A stretch of DNA of 64,000 nucleotides from Abelmoschus esculentus (GCA_035048815.1 JAUCBN010000004.1:11188001-11252000); one strand, 5' to 3'. Shown: positions 22,973 through 36,600, counted from the first letter of the stretch. A program made the numbers and translations. The notes: a model not told the origin generated them from the letters alone.

Positions 22973-25044
22973 TTAAGTCACAATGGGAGTGCATGCAAGT
23001 GCATCTCCCAAAGTGATTGTCTCCATAATTTTCATGTCATGTTGTCCAGAATAGTGCTTCAAATGTTGGCCATTCACTTTGAATTCATGCCCATCTTTTG
23101 GTGATTTGATCGTTATTGCTCCATGTGGGTGAACCTGAACAACTACGAATGGTCCTGACCATTTGGATTTCAGTTTGCCTGGGAACAATTTGAGCCTGGA
23201 ATTGAAGAGAAGGACTTGCTGCCCTGGCAGGAACTGCCGCGGCAGTAGTTTGCTATCATGCCATCGTTGCGTCTTTTCCTTGTATATCTTGGCATTTTCA
23301 TAGGTTGTTGCTCTGAATTCTTCTGTTTCCTTGAGGTCTAGCAGTCGTTTTTGGCCAGCTTTCTCCCATTCCATGTTCAAATTCTTTACTGTCCAATAAG
23401 CTTTGTGCTCAATTTCTACTGGCAAATGGCATGCTTTTCCAAATACCAGCTTGTATGGAGATGTTCCCAAAGGGGTTTTGTAGGCTGTCCTATATGCCCA
23501 TAGCGCGTCGTCTAGACGATGAGACCAATCCTTTCTAGATGGGTTTACCACTTTTTCAAGTATTTGTTTTAATTCCCTATTCAAAATTTTAGCTTGCCCA
23601 TTTGTCTATGGATGGTATGCCGTGGCAATTCTGTGAGTAACACCCAATTTTTTTAGGGTCGCGGCAATGAGTCTGTTATCGAAGTGCTTACCTTCATCGC
23701 TAATAATGGCTCTTGGGACTCCAAATCTGGTGAAAATGTTCTTTTTGAGAAATTTTTGGACAGTCTTGGAGTCATTGTGAGGCGTGGCAATTGCTTCGAC
23801 CCATTTTGACACATAGTCCACAGCTACGAGGATGTAGAGATTACCTTGAGATGATGGGAATGGCCCCATGAAATCTATGCCCCAAACATCGAATAATTCT
23901 ACTTCTAGTATGGGTTTTTGTGGCATCTCATTGCGCCTAGAGATATTGCCCGTTCTTTGGCATCGGTCACAATTCCTACAATAAAGTTGGGCATCCTTGA
24001 AGAGTGTGGGCCAATAAAGGCCTGATTGAAGCACTTTAACTGTTGTTCTGTTTCCTCCAAAATGTCCTCCACAAGGTAAATCATGACACTGCTGAAGCAC
24101 TTCTTGTTGCTCATCTTTTGGAACTCATCTTCTTATAACCTGATCTGCATATTGCTTAAACAAGAGAGGGTCGTCCCAGAAATAATGCTTTGCATTATGC
24201 TGAAACCTCTTTTTTTCGTTATAGTTAAGGTTATAAGGAATAACACCACTAGCTAAATAATTAACAAGATCAGCATACCAGGGAGTGGTTGTTACTGCAG
24301 CAAGATCTGTTGTTAAGGTTGCTGAGATGTATTCAGTCAATGCCTCGGTCAAACGGTCATACACTGCTGTGGTTACTGTCTCGGTAGTGGATTCGGCAGC
24401 TGCTGCAATTTGTAGTAATTGTTCATCTGGGAAGGCATCTTGTATTTCTTCCAGTGTATTGTTATCATCTTCGTTCTCCAATCTGGAGAGGTGATCGGCT
24501 ACCTGATTCTCTGTACCTTTTCTATCCTTGATTTCCACATCAAATTCTTGTAAAGAAGGATCCATCTAATCAGTCTTGGCTTGGCATCCTTCTTCGAGAA
24601 TAGGTATTTAATGGCCGAATGGTCAGTATGGACAGTCACTTTTGTTCCGATAAGATATGATCGAAATTTGTCAAAAGAAAATACTACTGCTAGCAATTCC
24701 TTCTCTGTTGTGGTGTAATTGATTTGTGCATCATTGAGTGTTCTACTAGCATAGTAAATGACATGGAACAGGTTGTTCTTTCTCTGCCCAAGTGCTGCCC
24801 CGACAGCATGATCACTTGCATCACACATTAATTCAAAGGGCAGGGACCAATCTGGTGGAACCACTATTTGTGCAGTGATCAGCTTTTCCTTGAGGACTTC
24901 GAATGCTTCAGTACATTCCTTGTTGAATTCAAATTTTCTGTCTTGTTCAAGAAGGTTACAGAGAGGTTTAGAAATTTTAGAAAAGTTAGAAATAAACCTT
25001 CTATAAAAGCCTGCATGGCCCAAGAAGCTTCGAACTCCTTTCAT
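22973..25044 (-). pseudogene. Element E pol fragment: RNase H and integrase
   Basis: Starts at the junction (MKGVRSFLGHAGFYRRF) and covers RNase H (CDASDHAVG, HTDHSAIKYLF, ADHLSRL), the integrase zinc region with intact H...H (CHDLPCGGHFGGN) and C..C (CDRCQR), and the integrase core (WGIDFMGPF, IISDEGKHFDN). It ends with the tail NGQHLKHYSGQ...LGDALACTPIVT at 22973. Breaks: a 1-bp frameshift near 24550, TGA at 24127-24125 and TAG at 23608-23606 (Gln expected). It is a close relative of B pol, and its last residues match the tail retained in ORF1 of A, C and J. Confidence 0.9.
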
Positions 25045-25054
25045 AGAAGTTGGT

Positions 25055-25513
25055 TTAGGTTTAGGGCAAACCCTTCCTAAGTAGGAATACTACTTTGAGT
25101 AGGTTTACAATAATTTCCATAAATAAAATATTTCCAAGTTTATTCCAACTAGGATGTTTTTCCCTTGTGGCCTTTAACTTGGGTTTTCCATGTGCTAATC
25201 AGCTCCGATCCATGTGCTGTATGTCTAGAAACGTTCATGGTATTTTTGTCTTCCAATCGTCTTCAGTCTTGATGCTGGAGCTTTGTCTGCTGCCGCGACC
25301 CTAGTTCTGCCTCGGCCACAGTACTGCCTCGGCAGGGCTTTCCTGTAAATACATAAAAGATGCCATAAAGCCCGCTTTTCTACAGATATAAGCTATGGCA
25401 GCAAAACATCAATTGTTGTGCATTAAGTATATACTTCAGCATAAGTTGGTGTATAATGAGTGCATAATGTCCATGAAAGGAGTAGTAAATGATAGCCTTT
25501 TAGGCACTTATCA
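25055..25513 (-). repeat. Element E truncated 5' LTR
   Basis: About 459 bp matching the right part of 20616-21940 from the GGTCTAGGGCAAACCC region onward, ending CACTTATCA. It is joined directly to pol at about 25045-25060 with no clear repeat at the join. Confidence 0.85.
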
Positions 25514-26345
25514 ATGTCTTACTCATGGTTTCTCAACTTGGATTCAAATGGAAATCTTCTATAATGGACTCAATGCACATACGACAACAAGAGTTGATGT
25601 TTCGAAAAATGGATCCCTACTTAACAAAACCTATGTTGATGCATATAAAATCCTAGAAAGAATTGCCATCAATAATCTTCAATACCCTACCACAAAATTG
25701 AGGACTGGATCAAAGGTATTTGTAAGACTGAAACTGGATACACTAATGTTAATAAACACTTAAATTGTCACACTCACCAATATGGTAAAATCTTTACAAC
25801 AACCTTCAAGCAATAGAGAATTATATACACTTGTAATATTTTACACAATATATAGAGATAACCATGACATGGAAAATTGTCCAGCTAATATTGAATCGGA
25901 AAATTATGTGGATAATTTCAATCGTAATAATCTGTATTCTAACACCTATAATACAGGTTGGAATCAACACCCTAATTTTACATGGTCGAACCCAAAAGGG
26001 AATCAATCCAATGTCTAGCGTCAGAACAGTAATATCCCTCGAGGATTTAACCAAGAAAAATAAATAGTACAAATATGTGGAGCATAAAGAAGAAATTATG
26101 AAATAGACCAATCCTCAAAATGATGCCAAATCAACTCTGACAAAACAAGCAGAATCACCATTTGTTTACCCACCACCTCCATATACATTGAGATTGCAAA
26201 AAGCCAAGCAAGATTATTAGTTCAAACAATTCTTGAAAGTGCTGAAGCAATTGAAAAATCAATGTATCACTAGTAGAAGAAATCAAGAAGATGCCAAACC
26301 ATGACAAATTCATGGACATTCTCATTAAGAAAAAAAGAATAAGTG
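25514..26345 (+). pseudogene. Element D gag 3' part and decayed protease region
   Basis: Resumes with CLTHGFSTWIQMEIFYNGLN, then NGSLLNKTYVDAYKILERIA (compare NGTLLDKSPEEAFDIL in G), DNFNRNNLYSNTYNTGWNQH and PNFTWSNPKGNQ. After 26018 a weak PPPPYTLRLQKAKQDY and KQFLKVLKQ mark the region ahead of the protease. Many stops and frame changes. Confidence 0.7.
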
Positions 26346-26631
26346 TTAACGCTCTAAAAAACGTATATTTTATACTCTTTTACTTAAGGTTTTTTTTGAT
26401 TTCAAGTTCATTTGCATTGCATTTCATGTGCATTTGCATTTAGATTAGGTTTTTATTTTATTTTCTCTTTTATTTTAAAGATGTTGCTTTGAAGGGTATT
26501 TTGTTGGTGGTGATGTGTAGATTGCTGGGGAAAAGTTAAAAGAATGGAAGAGATGCTATAGCATATTCTTTTTAAGTGTTGGATCGGACTTCAAGATGGT
26601 ATAGCATTGTGGGCGGACAAAACAGAACGGC
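26346..26631. other. Unassigned stretch between D and F
   Basis: 286 bp without an ORF. TGTTAACGCTC at 26344 could be the start of an unrelated LTR cut off by F, but no partner is in the window. Confidence 0.3.
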
Positions 26632-27691
26632 TGTTGGGTGTAAAAAGAGAGCAATTCTATGCAGTGTACACGTCGCAAGTAATAAAGTGATCAGTATAAT
26701 CGTGTATCGTCTCTACAGGGATTGGTGTACTTAATATGCCTCCTTTTGTTTTCTTGCTCTGTTAAGATAAAAACACAGGTAAATAGGATTTGGATAAACT
26801 AAATAATAAATAAATAAAACTAAATAGAAGGATGAGATTTGATTAGGAGAGAGGAGGATCCAGTTGTATTGTATAGTGGATTCGATTGACTTGTTTTTGT
26901 CCAATGCAATTGTACAACACTGCCTCGGCAGTACTGCAGATTACTGCCTCAGCAGCGATAGTGTTTATCCGCCGCGGCAATCCCTTGCTCTTGGGCAGAT
27001 TTTACCAAAGCTCGGAAAAGTATCCTTTGATGGCTCCGCTTATCCCTAAGTCGAAACACTGTTGATGACTAGTCCTTGATGATACCTCCCGGCGTTAATA
27101 AATTATAACCAACAACCAATCCCACACTTCTTTTAGCCGCTGAAATTCCAACCTATCCCTAGACCGAATTAGTATTTTTCAATCAAGTCAAATACCGTAC
27201 TTACTCCTTTCGTGAATCTAACTCTCCCGAGTCTAGATAAATGGATTACTCACAAACTTTTCTCCCGAGCTTGAATGTAAGAACAAAGAATGACAAAGAG
27301 TAAGCAAACTTTGATATTTTATTGCATTGAAACTAGAAACAAAATACAATCTCTTCTCACCAATACTCAACAACCTTCACCTAAACCCTAAGAAAGTTTA
27401 GAACATAATGGAAGAAAGAACACGATAATTCCTAAGGTGAATTCCCTCCTAATCGACTCTCCTTAAACAATGGTCGGCTATGGTATATATAGTCTAGGTC
27501 TAGGGCAAACCCTTCCTAAGTAGGAATACAACTTGGAGTAGGATACAATTAAATTCCATAAATAAAATATTTCCAAGTTTATTCCAACTAAGATGTTTTT
27601 CCCTTGTGGCCTTTGACTTGAGCTTTCCATGTGCTAACCAGCTCTGATCCATGTGCTACATGTCCAGAAACGTCTAGCTGATTTTTCTCTT
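26632..27691 (-). repeat. Element F 3' LTR, left piece
   Basis: Begins TGTTGGGTGTAAAAAG and runs to GATTTTTCTCTT, where C is inserted. It joins to 44034-44288 to give about 1315 bp. CTGCCTCGGCAG occurs near 26921. Confidence 0.88.
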
Positions 27692-29053
27692 TGATAAGTA
27701 CCTAAAAAGGCTATTATTTACTACTATTTTCATAGACATTATGCACTCATTATCCACTAATTCGAGTTGATGTATATACTTATTGCTCAATAACTGATAT
27801 TTTGCTGCCACAGCTTACAAAGATGAAATCTGTGTGAAAAATAGGTTTTTAGCACCTTTTTGCGCAACTACAAGAAACACCTGCCGAGGCAGCAGAAATG
27901 CCGAGAGCAGAACCACGGCCAAGGCAGCAGCAGTACCGAAGGCAGAACGAATGTCGCGGCAGTAGAAGTTCCAGTACTGATGCTGGGAGAATGAAAGAGA
28001 AAAATAAGCTGAGAATTTCTGGACAACAAGCGTTTGGATCGGACTAGAAGAGCACGAGAAAAAGACAAGTCAAAGGCCACGTGGGAATAGTCTTCTAGAT
28101 AGAATCAAACTTGGAATTATTATATTTTTATGACTTGTTCCCTACTCCAAGTTAGATTCTACTTAGGAAAAGTTACCCTAGGTATAGACTATAAATATAT
28201 GAGTCATCCAATGTACAAGGGAGAGCCGAATCAGAGAAAGCTTAACCCTAAGACTTTTTGTGTTTTCATCCGTCCATTATGTTCTAAACTATCTTAGGGT
28301 TAGGTGAAGGTTGTCGACTATAGTAAGGGAAGATTGTATCTTGTTTCTTGTTCAATATAATAAAAGTATCGAAGTTTTCTTATTCTTTCTTCTTAACACT
28401 TGCATCCAAGCTCGATGGAGAAGTTTGTAAGCAATCCATTTATCTAATATCGAGAGAGTTAGATTCACGAAAGGAATAAGAACGGTGTTAGGTAACACTA
28501 ACTCTAACCTAGGGATAGGTTAAGATGTTTCAGCGGCTAAAAGAAGTGTGGGATTGGTTGTCGATTACAAATTGATTCACGCCGATGGGTATCATCAAGG
28601 ACTGATCTACAACAGTACTTCAACTTAGATATAAGCGAAGGCATCAAAGGACACTTTGCCGAACTTTGGTAGACTATGCCCAAGAGCAAGATATTGCCGC
28701 GACAGAGAACACTATCGTTGCCGAGGGCAGTAAACTGCAGTACTGCCGTGGTAGTGTGGTGACATTATATTGAACAAAAGCAGATCAATCAACTCTGCTA
28801 TACGACACAACTGGATCCTTCCCTCTTTCTTAATATTCGATCTCCCTCTACTTTATCTTTAGTTATTTTAGTTATTACTTTAATCAAAATCTCATCAATA
28901 GTGTTTTTACTTTCCTTTACAGAAGCACGAAGAGGAAAAGAAGACATATTAAGTATACCAGTCCCTGTGGAGATCGATACTTGATATACTTATCATTTTA
29001 TTACTTGACGATGTATTCACTTGCACTTTATTGCGCTCTTTAAACACGCATCA
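27692..29053 (+). repeat. Element C 5' LTR (1362 bp)
   Basis: TGATAAGTACC...ACGCATCA. TATA-like TATAAATAT at 28190-28198. Palindrome clusters lie near 27885-27965 and 28690-28750. The block CCCTGTGGAGATCGATACTTG-like near 28965 is shared with the other LTR ends. Confidence 0.95.
28190..28198 (+). promoter_or_regulatory. Element C LTR TATA box
   Basis: TATAAATAT, repeated in the 3' LTR at 43165. Likely core promoter of the genomic RNA. Confidence 0.6.
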
Positions 29054-29059
29054 AGTTTT

Positions 29060-29077
29060 TGGCGTCGTTGCCGGGGA
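29060..29077 (+). promoter_or_regulatory. Element C primer binding site (tRNA-Asp)
   Basis: TGGCGTCGTTGCCGGGGA, one mismatch from the tRNA-Asp site of B, 6 nt from the 5' LTR. Confidence 0.88.
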
Positions 29078-29170
29078 TTGACAACTAAATTTTGTCTTCT
29101 TTAAATTTTCTTGCTTTTTATTTATTTCTTGTTTATTAGGTTATTCTTAATTAAGGTTTGTTTTTGGTGT

Positions 29171-31729
29171 ATGACCAGAGCCAACCCAGGCAGTCCCTTA
29201 TACGAACTCAATTCAGAGATCGAACGTATATACTTAAGGCTGAGAAGAAGGATTCAAGCAGCTATGGTAGATCCACCACCAGCCCAGAATTTACCTGCAG
29301 GTCATGGAGGATTTCAACAGCCACCATTGCCGCAGCAATCGCTGCCGCAGCAATTACTGCCGCGGCAGAGAACCGTTAGAGATTTTCTTGTAGAAGATCT
29401 GAATGGACTAAACCCTGCGGTAGTTACACCAGAAATAGAAGCAACCCACTTTGAACTTAAACCTGTTATGTTCAACATGTTGAACACTATTGGACAGTTT
29501 AGTGGGTATGCAACTGAAGATGCCAGGCAGCATCTTAAGTCTTTCATAGAAGTGTGCAATTCATTCAAAATTCAAAGAGTCCATGAAGACATTTTAAGAC
29601 TAAAATTATTCCCCTATTCACTGAGGGATAGGGCAAAGACATGGTTGAATAGCATCCCAGCAGGATCTATAGGAACTTGGGATGAACTCTGCCGAGAATT
29701 CATTACGCGGTTTAATCCTACAAACTTATATGATAGGATCCATAATGAAATCACCTCTTTTCGGCAGGATGATGATGAGCCAATGTACGAGGCATGGGAG
29801 CGTTACAGAGAATTATTAAACCGATGCCCCCTACATGGTTTTCCCTTGTGGACACAAGTGTCAATGTTCTATAATGCCACTAATGCCTCCACAAGGATGA
29901 TGTTAGATGCTTCTGCCAATGGAACATTATTGGATAGAGCCCCTGCAGAAGCCATTGAAATTCTGAACAAACTCGCAAGGAACGATTTCCAATTTCCCAC
30001 ATCCAGGCGAGGAGTAAGACGCCATGCCACAGTCAATGAAATTGAAACATCCAACTCAGTGGCAGCTCAATTGGCATCTTTAACTAAGATGGTTCAGAAT
30101 ATGCAAGCACAATAAAACATACATGAGGTTAAGGTTATAGATTCACCCAATTGTATACAAGATGAAGAATCTAGCCTATATGTTGGAAACTACAATAGGA
30201 ATAATAATATGATGTCCAACATTTATAACCCATCCTGGAAAAGGCACCCAAATTTTTCATGGAGCAATCCTAACAATGCCTTGAATCCAGTAAATCAAGC
30301 CATTGGTTTCCAACAACAATTGCAACATCAGCCGTAGCAGCAAGGACAGCAGTCAATGCCACAACAACAGATACAACAACAACAACCCATGAATTCACTG
30401 GAAAATTCTCTCAAAGCTTTCATGATGAAAACAGAATCATACATGGTAGAGAATAGCAGTTTCATGAAGAGGACTGATAACTTCATGAACAGAACTGAGA
30501 TGAGGCTGCAGAACCAGGAGGCTGCCATAAAATCACTAGAAACCCAAGTTGGTCAATTTGCTCAAAGACAAAACACTAGACCACAGGGAGGACTACCTAG
30601 TAATACTAAAGTTGCTAAGGTAATAGGCCAGGAACAATGCAAAGCAATCACAACCAGAAGCGGCTTACAACTGAAGGAACCATTAAACAGACCAGCAGTC
30701 CAACCAGCAATACAAACAGAATCAAACGAAAGTGACTTGGATGCTGATCCTGAAGAAAGCACTGCCCCGGCAGAATAACCAGCATCACCTAAAGCGCCTG
30801 CCGAGGCAACAAAAGAATAGGTAATTTCAGGTATTAAATTCCAAACCAATGAGACCCTGGAAGAGATGAGACCACCACCACCTTTTCCACAAAGGATGAA
30901 ACAACAGAAACAGGACCATCAGTTCAGAAAGTTCATGGACATTCTTAAGCAAGTTCACATCAACTTGCCATTAGTTGAGGCTATTGAACAAATGCCCAAC
31001 TATGCTAAATTCTTGAAAGATATTGTGTCCAAAAGAAGGAGGCTTGGTGAGTTTGAGACAGTGGCAGCTACTGAAGGATGCATGGGAATGCTGCATAATC
31101 GCATGCCACCCAAACTGAAGGATCCTGGCTGTTTTACCATACCTTGTGTGATTGGGAACAACTATGAAGGAAAGGCACTCTATGACCTAGGAGCCAGCAT
31201 CAACTTGATACCCAAATCCGTCTTCCAAAAGCTCAGAATAGGAAGGGCAAAATCTACAACAGTGTAGCTCCAACTTGCGGATAGATCATACGTGCACCCC
31301 GAGGGAAAAATCGAGGATATACTGGTAAGAGTCGATAAATTTATTTTTCCGGCTGACTTTCTTATTCTTGATTGTGAAGCAGATGATAAAGCACCGATCA
31401 TCCTGGGAAGACCTTTCCTTGCCACTGGACGCACCTTAATTGATGTGGAAAATGGAGAGTTAACCATGAGAGTCAATGATCAACAAGTCAAACTCAATGC
31501 CTTTCACAATCTAAAGAAATATGATGATCCAGAAGAGTGCAAAGCCTTCCACACAACACATGCCCAAAAAACATCCTGCCTTGGCAGTATGCTCGGCAGA
31601 ATATTTGGCAAGAGGATTAAAGTGGAGGCAGAGAACAAAGATGGCCAATACTTACTGAAACATCATTCTGGCCATAAAGAGAGGGACAAATTGGGAGATG
31701 CATTTGCATGCACTCCCCCAGTAACCTAA
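29171..31729 (+). pseudogene. Element C ORF1: gag-protease, integrase-tail relic
   Basis: An 853-codon frame from ATG 29171 (MTRANPGSPLYELNSEIER) to 31729. Gag core at about residues 75-265 (LNPAVVTPEIEATHFELKP, RLKLFPYSLRDRAKTWLNS, MYEAWERYRELLNRCPLHG), Q-rich linker, then protease (ALYDLGASINLIPKSV; Cys before the catalytic Asp is Tyr here) and APIILGRPFLATG. The end (LLKHHSG...LGDAFACTPPVT) matches the extreme C-terminus of integrase. No frameshift; stops at about 30113, 30335, 30777, 30819 and 31265, mostly CAR to TAR. Its intended product would supply the particle shell and protease but no polymerase or integrase. Confidence 0.9.
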
Positions 31730-32036
31730 CTTCTTCCCTACTCTTTGTATTATTATATTAGGATTAATTTAGGATTAAGAATTTCAAATTTTTTATTTAT
31801 TTATTTAAGTATATCTATAATTATCTTTATTCATTTTTTTTAGGATAATAAAAAAAGAATAAAGAAATGGTGCACAGCAGGAAGTCTATTGACGCGGCAG
31901 TACACAGTGTCAGAGCCGCAGTAGCCCCAACGGGCAGAAACAGTGTAACGACTATCTGCCGAGTTTTCTGCCGCGGCAGTAAATGCTAACGGGTAGAAAT
32001 TTCAAAACGGCTAGTGGTTACAACGGTCACACTGCC
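31730..32036 (+). other. Element C ORF1-ORF2 spacer, left piece
   Basis: Noncoding. Contains a perfect CTGCCGCGGCAG (31968-31979). It ends at the copia target CTGCC and continues at 40040-40198. Confidence 0.75.
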
Positions 32037-33646
32037 TGTTGGAACCGCCGGCATACCCCATGGCGCAGCGGAACAAAATTACGACGGTCTTTCCAGTGAT
32101 CCATGTACGTTTAATCCGGAATCAGGAGGAAGAGTTACGATAACTTACATTGGGTTCCTTGATAAACAGCAAAAACAGCAACTGGATTTGCGATAATCAC
32201 GATCGTTCGACAATTCGAATCTTTAGCCTCCACGAATATCGTCTCGGCCTCTACTTAGTTCACCCGGTTGAGAGAGCAAATCTCGAAAAACTGTTTTTCG
32301 TGATTCTAGGGTTTGGAATTCGGAATTCTCTGATATATCTGGCTGCTAGACCAATTGATCCTTTATATAGGTGTAACCCTAGGTATAAGAGTTTGATTCT
32401 AAATAGGAAATAATTACTTTAATTATTTCCTTAAATTTCAGAATCTATATTTAATTCGAATTTAAAGAGTTTGATTCTGAATTGGTTTATAGGAAATAAT
32501 TACTTTAATTATTTCCTTAAATTCAGATTCTATATTTAATTCGAATTTAAAAGAGTTTGATTCTGAATTGGTTTATAGGAAATAATTACTTTAATTATTT
32601 CCTTAAATTTTAGAATCTATATTTAATTCGAATTTAAAAGCGATATAATTACTTTAATTATATCATTTATTTAAAATTCGGGATTAAATATAATCTACTT
32701 ATACTTATATATATTTTTGCTCCGTTTCAACCATTGGGTGTGACCCTGTAGGCTCATTGTAACGTTAGTAATAATATTAGAACAATTCTAATATTAAAAA
32801 CAATGAGTGACATCTAGCAATATATCATTGTCATCTAAGTTACAAGAGATCATGATTCGATGTATCATGTCCGTGACCAACTCTTTTAATGCATTATATC
32901 CTTTTGTCCTTTTATATCTTTAATAGGCACAAGTCTTGGAATAGTCACACTTGTATAGCCTATTTTAATGTTTCTTGATATCTAGAGTGGACTACTTTTA
33001 ATGAATAATTTGTGATATCTCATATCAACGTATTCAAGCATGGCCATGCGTTTTTAGTCTCACTCAATCAAGTGGCCTTTGATATATTTTCCTATTATGT
33101 AGGAAGGACAAATCCTATCTTGATCATTCACAACTCACTACATACATTGTAATATGTCCAATGTCAGTTTTTATAGTGTAACTAATTACGAGACACGTTT
33201 AACTGCATCAAGACATAAAATAACATATGTTGAGATAGTAATAATCTCAAGTCAAAGGATTATACATATAGTTGTCACTATGAGCAATATCGTGACCGTC
33301 ACATAATAATCCAAGATATATGCTCATAGTGGGTCAATCCAATATATTATTCTCTACTAATATATTCATGTATTAACTCTGACATCTCTATGCCAATGAC
33401 AACTCATTGTCATCAATTAATCACATGTTAGTCTTAAGCGTATTATTATTGTCCATACCCATAATAATACTTGACTAAGGATCTTTTAATAATAATATAT
33501 ATATTATTATATGGACCTTTTTGTTTCTCAGTTTATGTGACACATATGTCTGAAAACAATAATGGCAATGCCTTTATTTAATAAAATTGGTAAATAAAAG
33601 TATCCATACAATCATCATATGATTGGTCTTTGGGCATACTCTAACA
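32037..33646 (-). repeat. Copia 3' LTR (1610 bp)
   Basis: TGTTGGAACC...TCTAACA. Near-identical to 38425-40034. It includes the triple tandem units with A/T palindromes (first palindrome 32406-32430). Confidence 0.97.
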
Positions 33647-33656
33647 ATCTCCCACT
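33647..33656 (-). promoter_or_regulatory. Copia polypurine tract
   Basis: Minus strand AGTGGGAGAT directly before the 3' LTR, a common form of copia plus-strand primer. Confidence 0.8.
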
Positions 33657-33660
33657 AGCA

Positions 33661-36600
33661 CTAAGACCAATCACTCACATATCTAATACCGAGTGACTCA
33701 GTGTGACGATCATGCTTCTGTTGTGTCAGAGGCTTCGTCAAGGGATCAGCAATGTTATCGTCTGTGTGTACTTTGCATATTTCCACATCTCCTCGATCTA
33801 TAATCTCTCGAATGAGATGGAAGCGTCTAAGAATATGTTTGGATCGTTGATGAGATCTGGGTTCCTTTGCTTGTGCAATGGCTCCATTGTTATCACAACG
33901 GAGTTCTATAGCATCTGATATGCTTGGAACAACCCCTAGTTCGGATATGAACTTTTTGATCCAAACAGCTTCCTTTGCTGCTTCACTGGCTGCAATATAC
34001 TCAGCCTCTGTCGTAGAATCAGCTACTGTATCTTGCTTAGAACTTTTCCAGCTTACAGCACCTCCGTTAAGACAAAACACAAATCCGGATTGCGATCTTG
34101 AGTCATCCTTATCTATTTGGAAACTAGCATCAGTATAACCTTTTATACTGAGCTCTTCTTTGCCTCCATAGACAAGAAATGTATCCTTAGTTTTTCTCAA
34201 GTACTTAAGGATGTTTTTGACTGCTACCCAGTGACTTTCACCAGGGTTTACCTGATATCGACTTGTCATGCTTAAGGCATACGATACATCTGGTCGAGTA
34301 CATATCATGGCATACATGATAGAACCAATGGCCGAAGCATATGGAATCTTACTCATTCGATCTCTTTCTTGTGAAGTTGAAGGACACATTTCTTTCGAAA
34401 GAGATATACCATGTCTCATAGGTAAGAATCCTTTCTTGGATTCTTCCATACTGAATCTCTTTAGAACTTTGTCTATATATGTACTTTGACTCAGACCTAG
34501 AAGTCGTCTAGATCTATCTCTATAGATCTTAACCCCTAAGATATATGCTGCCTCACCCAAATCTTTCATAGAGAAACAACTACTTAACCAAGTCTTAACT
34601 GACTGTAAGGTAGGTATATCGTTTCCTATAAGAAGTATGTCATCTACATACAAGATTAGGAAAGAAACAATGCTCCCACTAGTCTTCTTGTAAACACAAG
34701 GCTCATCTTCGTTCTTGATAAAACCAAACTCTTTGATCGCATCATTGAAACGAAGATTCCAGCTTCGAGAAGCTTGCTTTAGTCCATAAATGGACCTTTG
34801 TAGCTTACAAACCTTTCTATCATTTCCTGGAGCGACAAAACCTTCTGGTTGTGTCATATACACATCCTCTTCAAGTTTTCCATTAAGGAAAGCGGTTTTG
34901 ACGTCCATTTGCCAAATTTCATAATCATGGAATGCAGCTATAGCAAGCAAGATCCGGATGGATTTAAACATAGCTACAGGGGAGAAAGTTTCGTCATAGT
35001 CAATACCATGAACTTGTCGAAAACCTTTAGCGACTAGTCGCCCCTTGTATGTTTGTATGTTTCCATCCATGTCGGTTTTCTTCTTGAAAACCCATTTACA
35101 CCCTATAGGTTTTACCCCTTCAGGCGATTCAACCAAAGTCCATACTTGGTTGACTGACATGGATTCCATCTCAGATTTCATGGCCTCAAGCCATTTCTCA
35201 GAGTCTGGGCCCGATACTGCCTCTTGATAAGTCCTTGGCTCATCTTGATCCATAATGAGAACATCTCCATGCGTGGTAATGAGAAATCCATATTTCTCAG
35301 GTGCATGGCGTTCTCTTGTGGACCTGCGTAGTGGTTGTGTTTCTAAATCTGTTGGCTGTTCCTCAACAGTTTGTGGAACATGTTCAATTTCAGGTTCAGT
35401 GAATTGTTGTTCTTGAACTTCTCCAAGTTCAATGTCTCTACCCTTTCCCTTTTTATTGAGAAATTCTCTTTCGAGAAAAACTCCTGTTCGAGCAACAAAC
35501 ACTTTGTTCTCTTTAGGGTTAAAGAAATAATATCCCTTAGTTTCTTTGGGATATCCAACAAAGTTACACTTATGAGATTTGGGTTCGAGCTTTGTAGACA
35601 TCTGATGTTTGACATATGCTTCACAACCCCAAATCTTCATAAAAGACATACTAGGATGTTTTCCAGTCCATATCTCATATGGTGTCTTTTGAACAGATTT
35701 AGACGGTACACGATTTAAAATGAAAGCAGCTGTTTCTAGTGCATGTCCCCAAAAAGAAGTCGGAAGATCACTATGACTCATCATTGATCGAACCATGTCT
35801 AACAAAGTTCGATTTCTCCTTTCAGAAACTCCATTCCACTGTGGTGTACCTGGTGGAGTAAGTTGTGAGACAATCCCACATTCTTTAAGGAGTTCATCAA
35901 ATTCTATGCTTAAGTATTCTCCACCTCGATCTGATCGAAGTGCTTTAATACTCTTGCCTAGTTGATTTTGTACTTCATTCTTGAATTCTTTAAATTTTTC
36001 GATAGCCTCAGATTTATGGCGCATAAGGTAAATGTAACCATATCGACTGAAGTCATCAGTGAAAGTGATGAAGTACTGAAATCCACCTCTAGCTTGTGTG
36101 TTCATTGGTCCACATACATCACTATGTATTAATCCCAACAAATCACTTGCTCGCTCACTTTTACCATTAAAAGGAGCCTTAGTCATTTTTCCTAATAAGC
36201 AAGATTCACATACATCCAGTTGTTCGAAAACAAATGAATCTAAGAATCCATCTTTATGGAGTCTTGATATGCGTTTCTCACTTATATGGCCTAAGCGACA
36301 ATGCCAGAGATAAGTTTGATTTGAGTCATTTGTTTTTGATCTTTTGGTATTTATGTTATAAATGGCATTTTCTAGATTTAAAATATATAAGCCATTAACC
36401 AATTGTGCTGAACCATAAAAAACATTATCGAGATAAAAAGAACAACAATTATTCTTAATAATAATCTCAAATCCAATCTTGTCCAAACAAGAAATAGAAA
36501 TAATGTTTTTAGTCAAACTAGGCACAAAGTAACAATCTTCTAAATGTAAATCAAGTCCACTAGGTAAAGATAAAACGTATGTTCCTATGGCTAATGCAGC

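Larger units (their letters stand above)
20603..25513 (-). mobile_element. Element E: truncated pol-bearing Athila element
   Basis: A minus-strand relic inside D's gag. It holds a complete LTR (20616-21940), PPT, 3' region, integrase to RNase H (22973-25044), then a sudden join to the second half of another LTR (about 25055-25513). Gag, protease, most of RT, the PBS and half of the 5' LTR are deleted. Oddly, 13 nt of PBS-side sequence (GGCGCCAAAAACT) precede the left LTR, where host DNA would be expected. I find no 5-bp duplication. Confidence 0.85.
19450..26345 (+). mobile_element. Element D: old Athila-like element, interrupted by A and E
   Basis: The oldest layer on the left half, plus strand. 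It has a decayed LTR end (to 19876), a degenerate PBS, and gag at 19979-20602 that resumes at 25514 after E. The protease region is only faintly visible by 26345. It diverges far more from the other copies than they do from each other. A inserted just upstream, at ATGAC; F follows on the right. Confidence 0.7.

Noticed and set aside
27868..28080. Short minus-strand frames in the C LTR (also at 42771) as genes
   Set aside because: Cys- and Leu-rich translations of the palindrome cluster; they follow LTR homology and vary with its tandem copy number.
32150..32413. An 87-codon frame, repeated at 38538, as a conserved small protein
   Set aside because: It lies inside both copia LTRs; its conservation comes from LTR identity.
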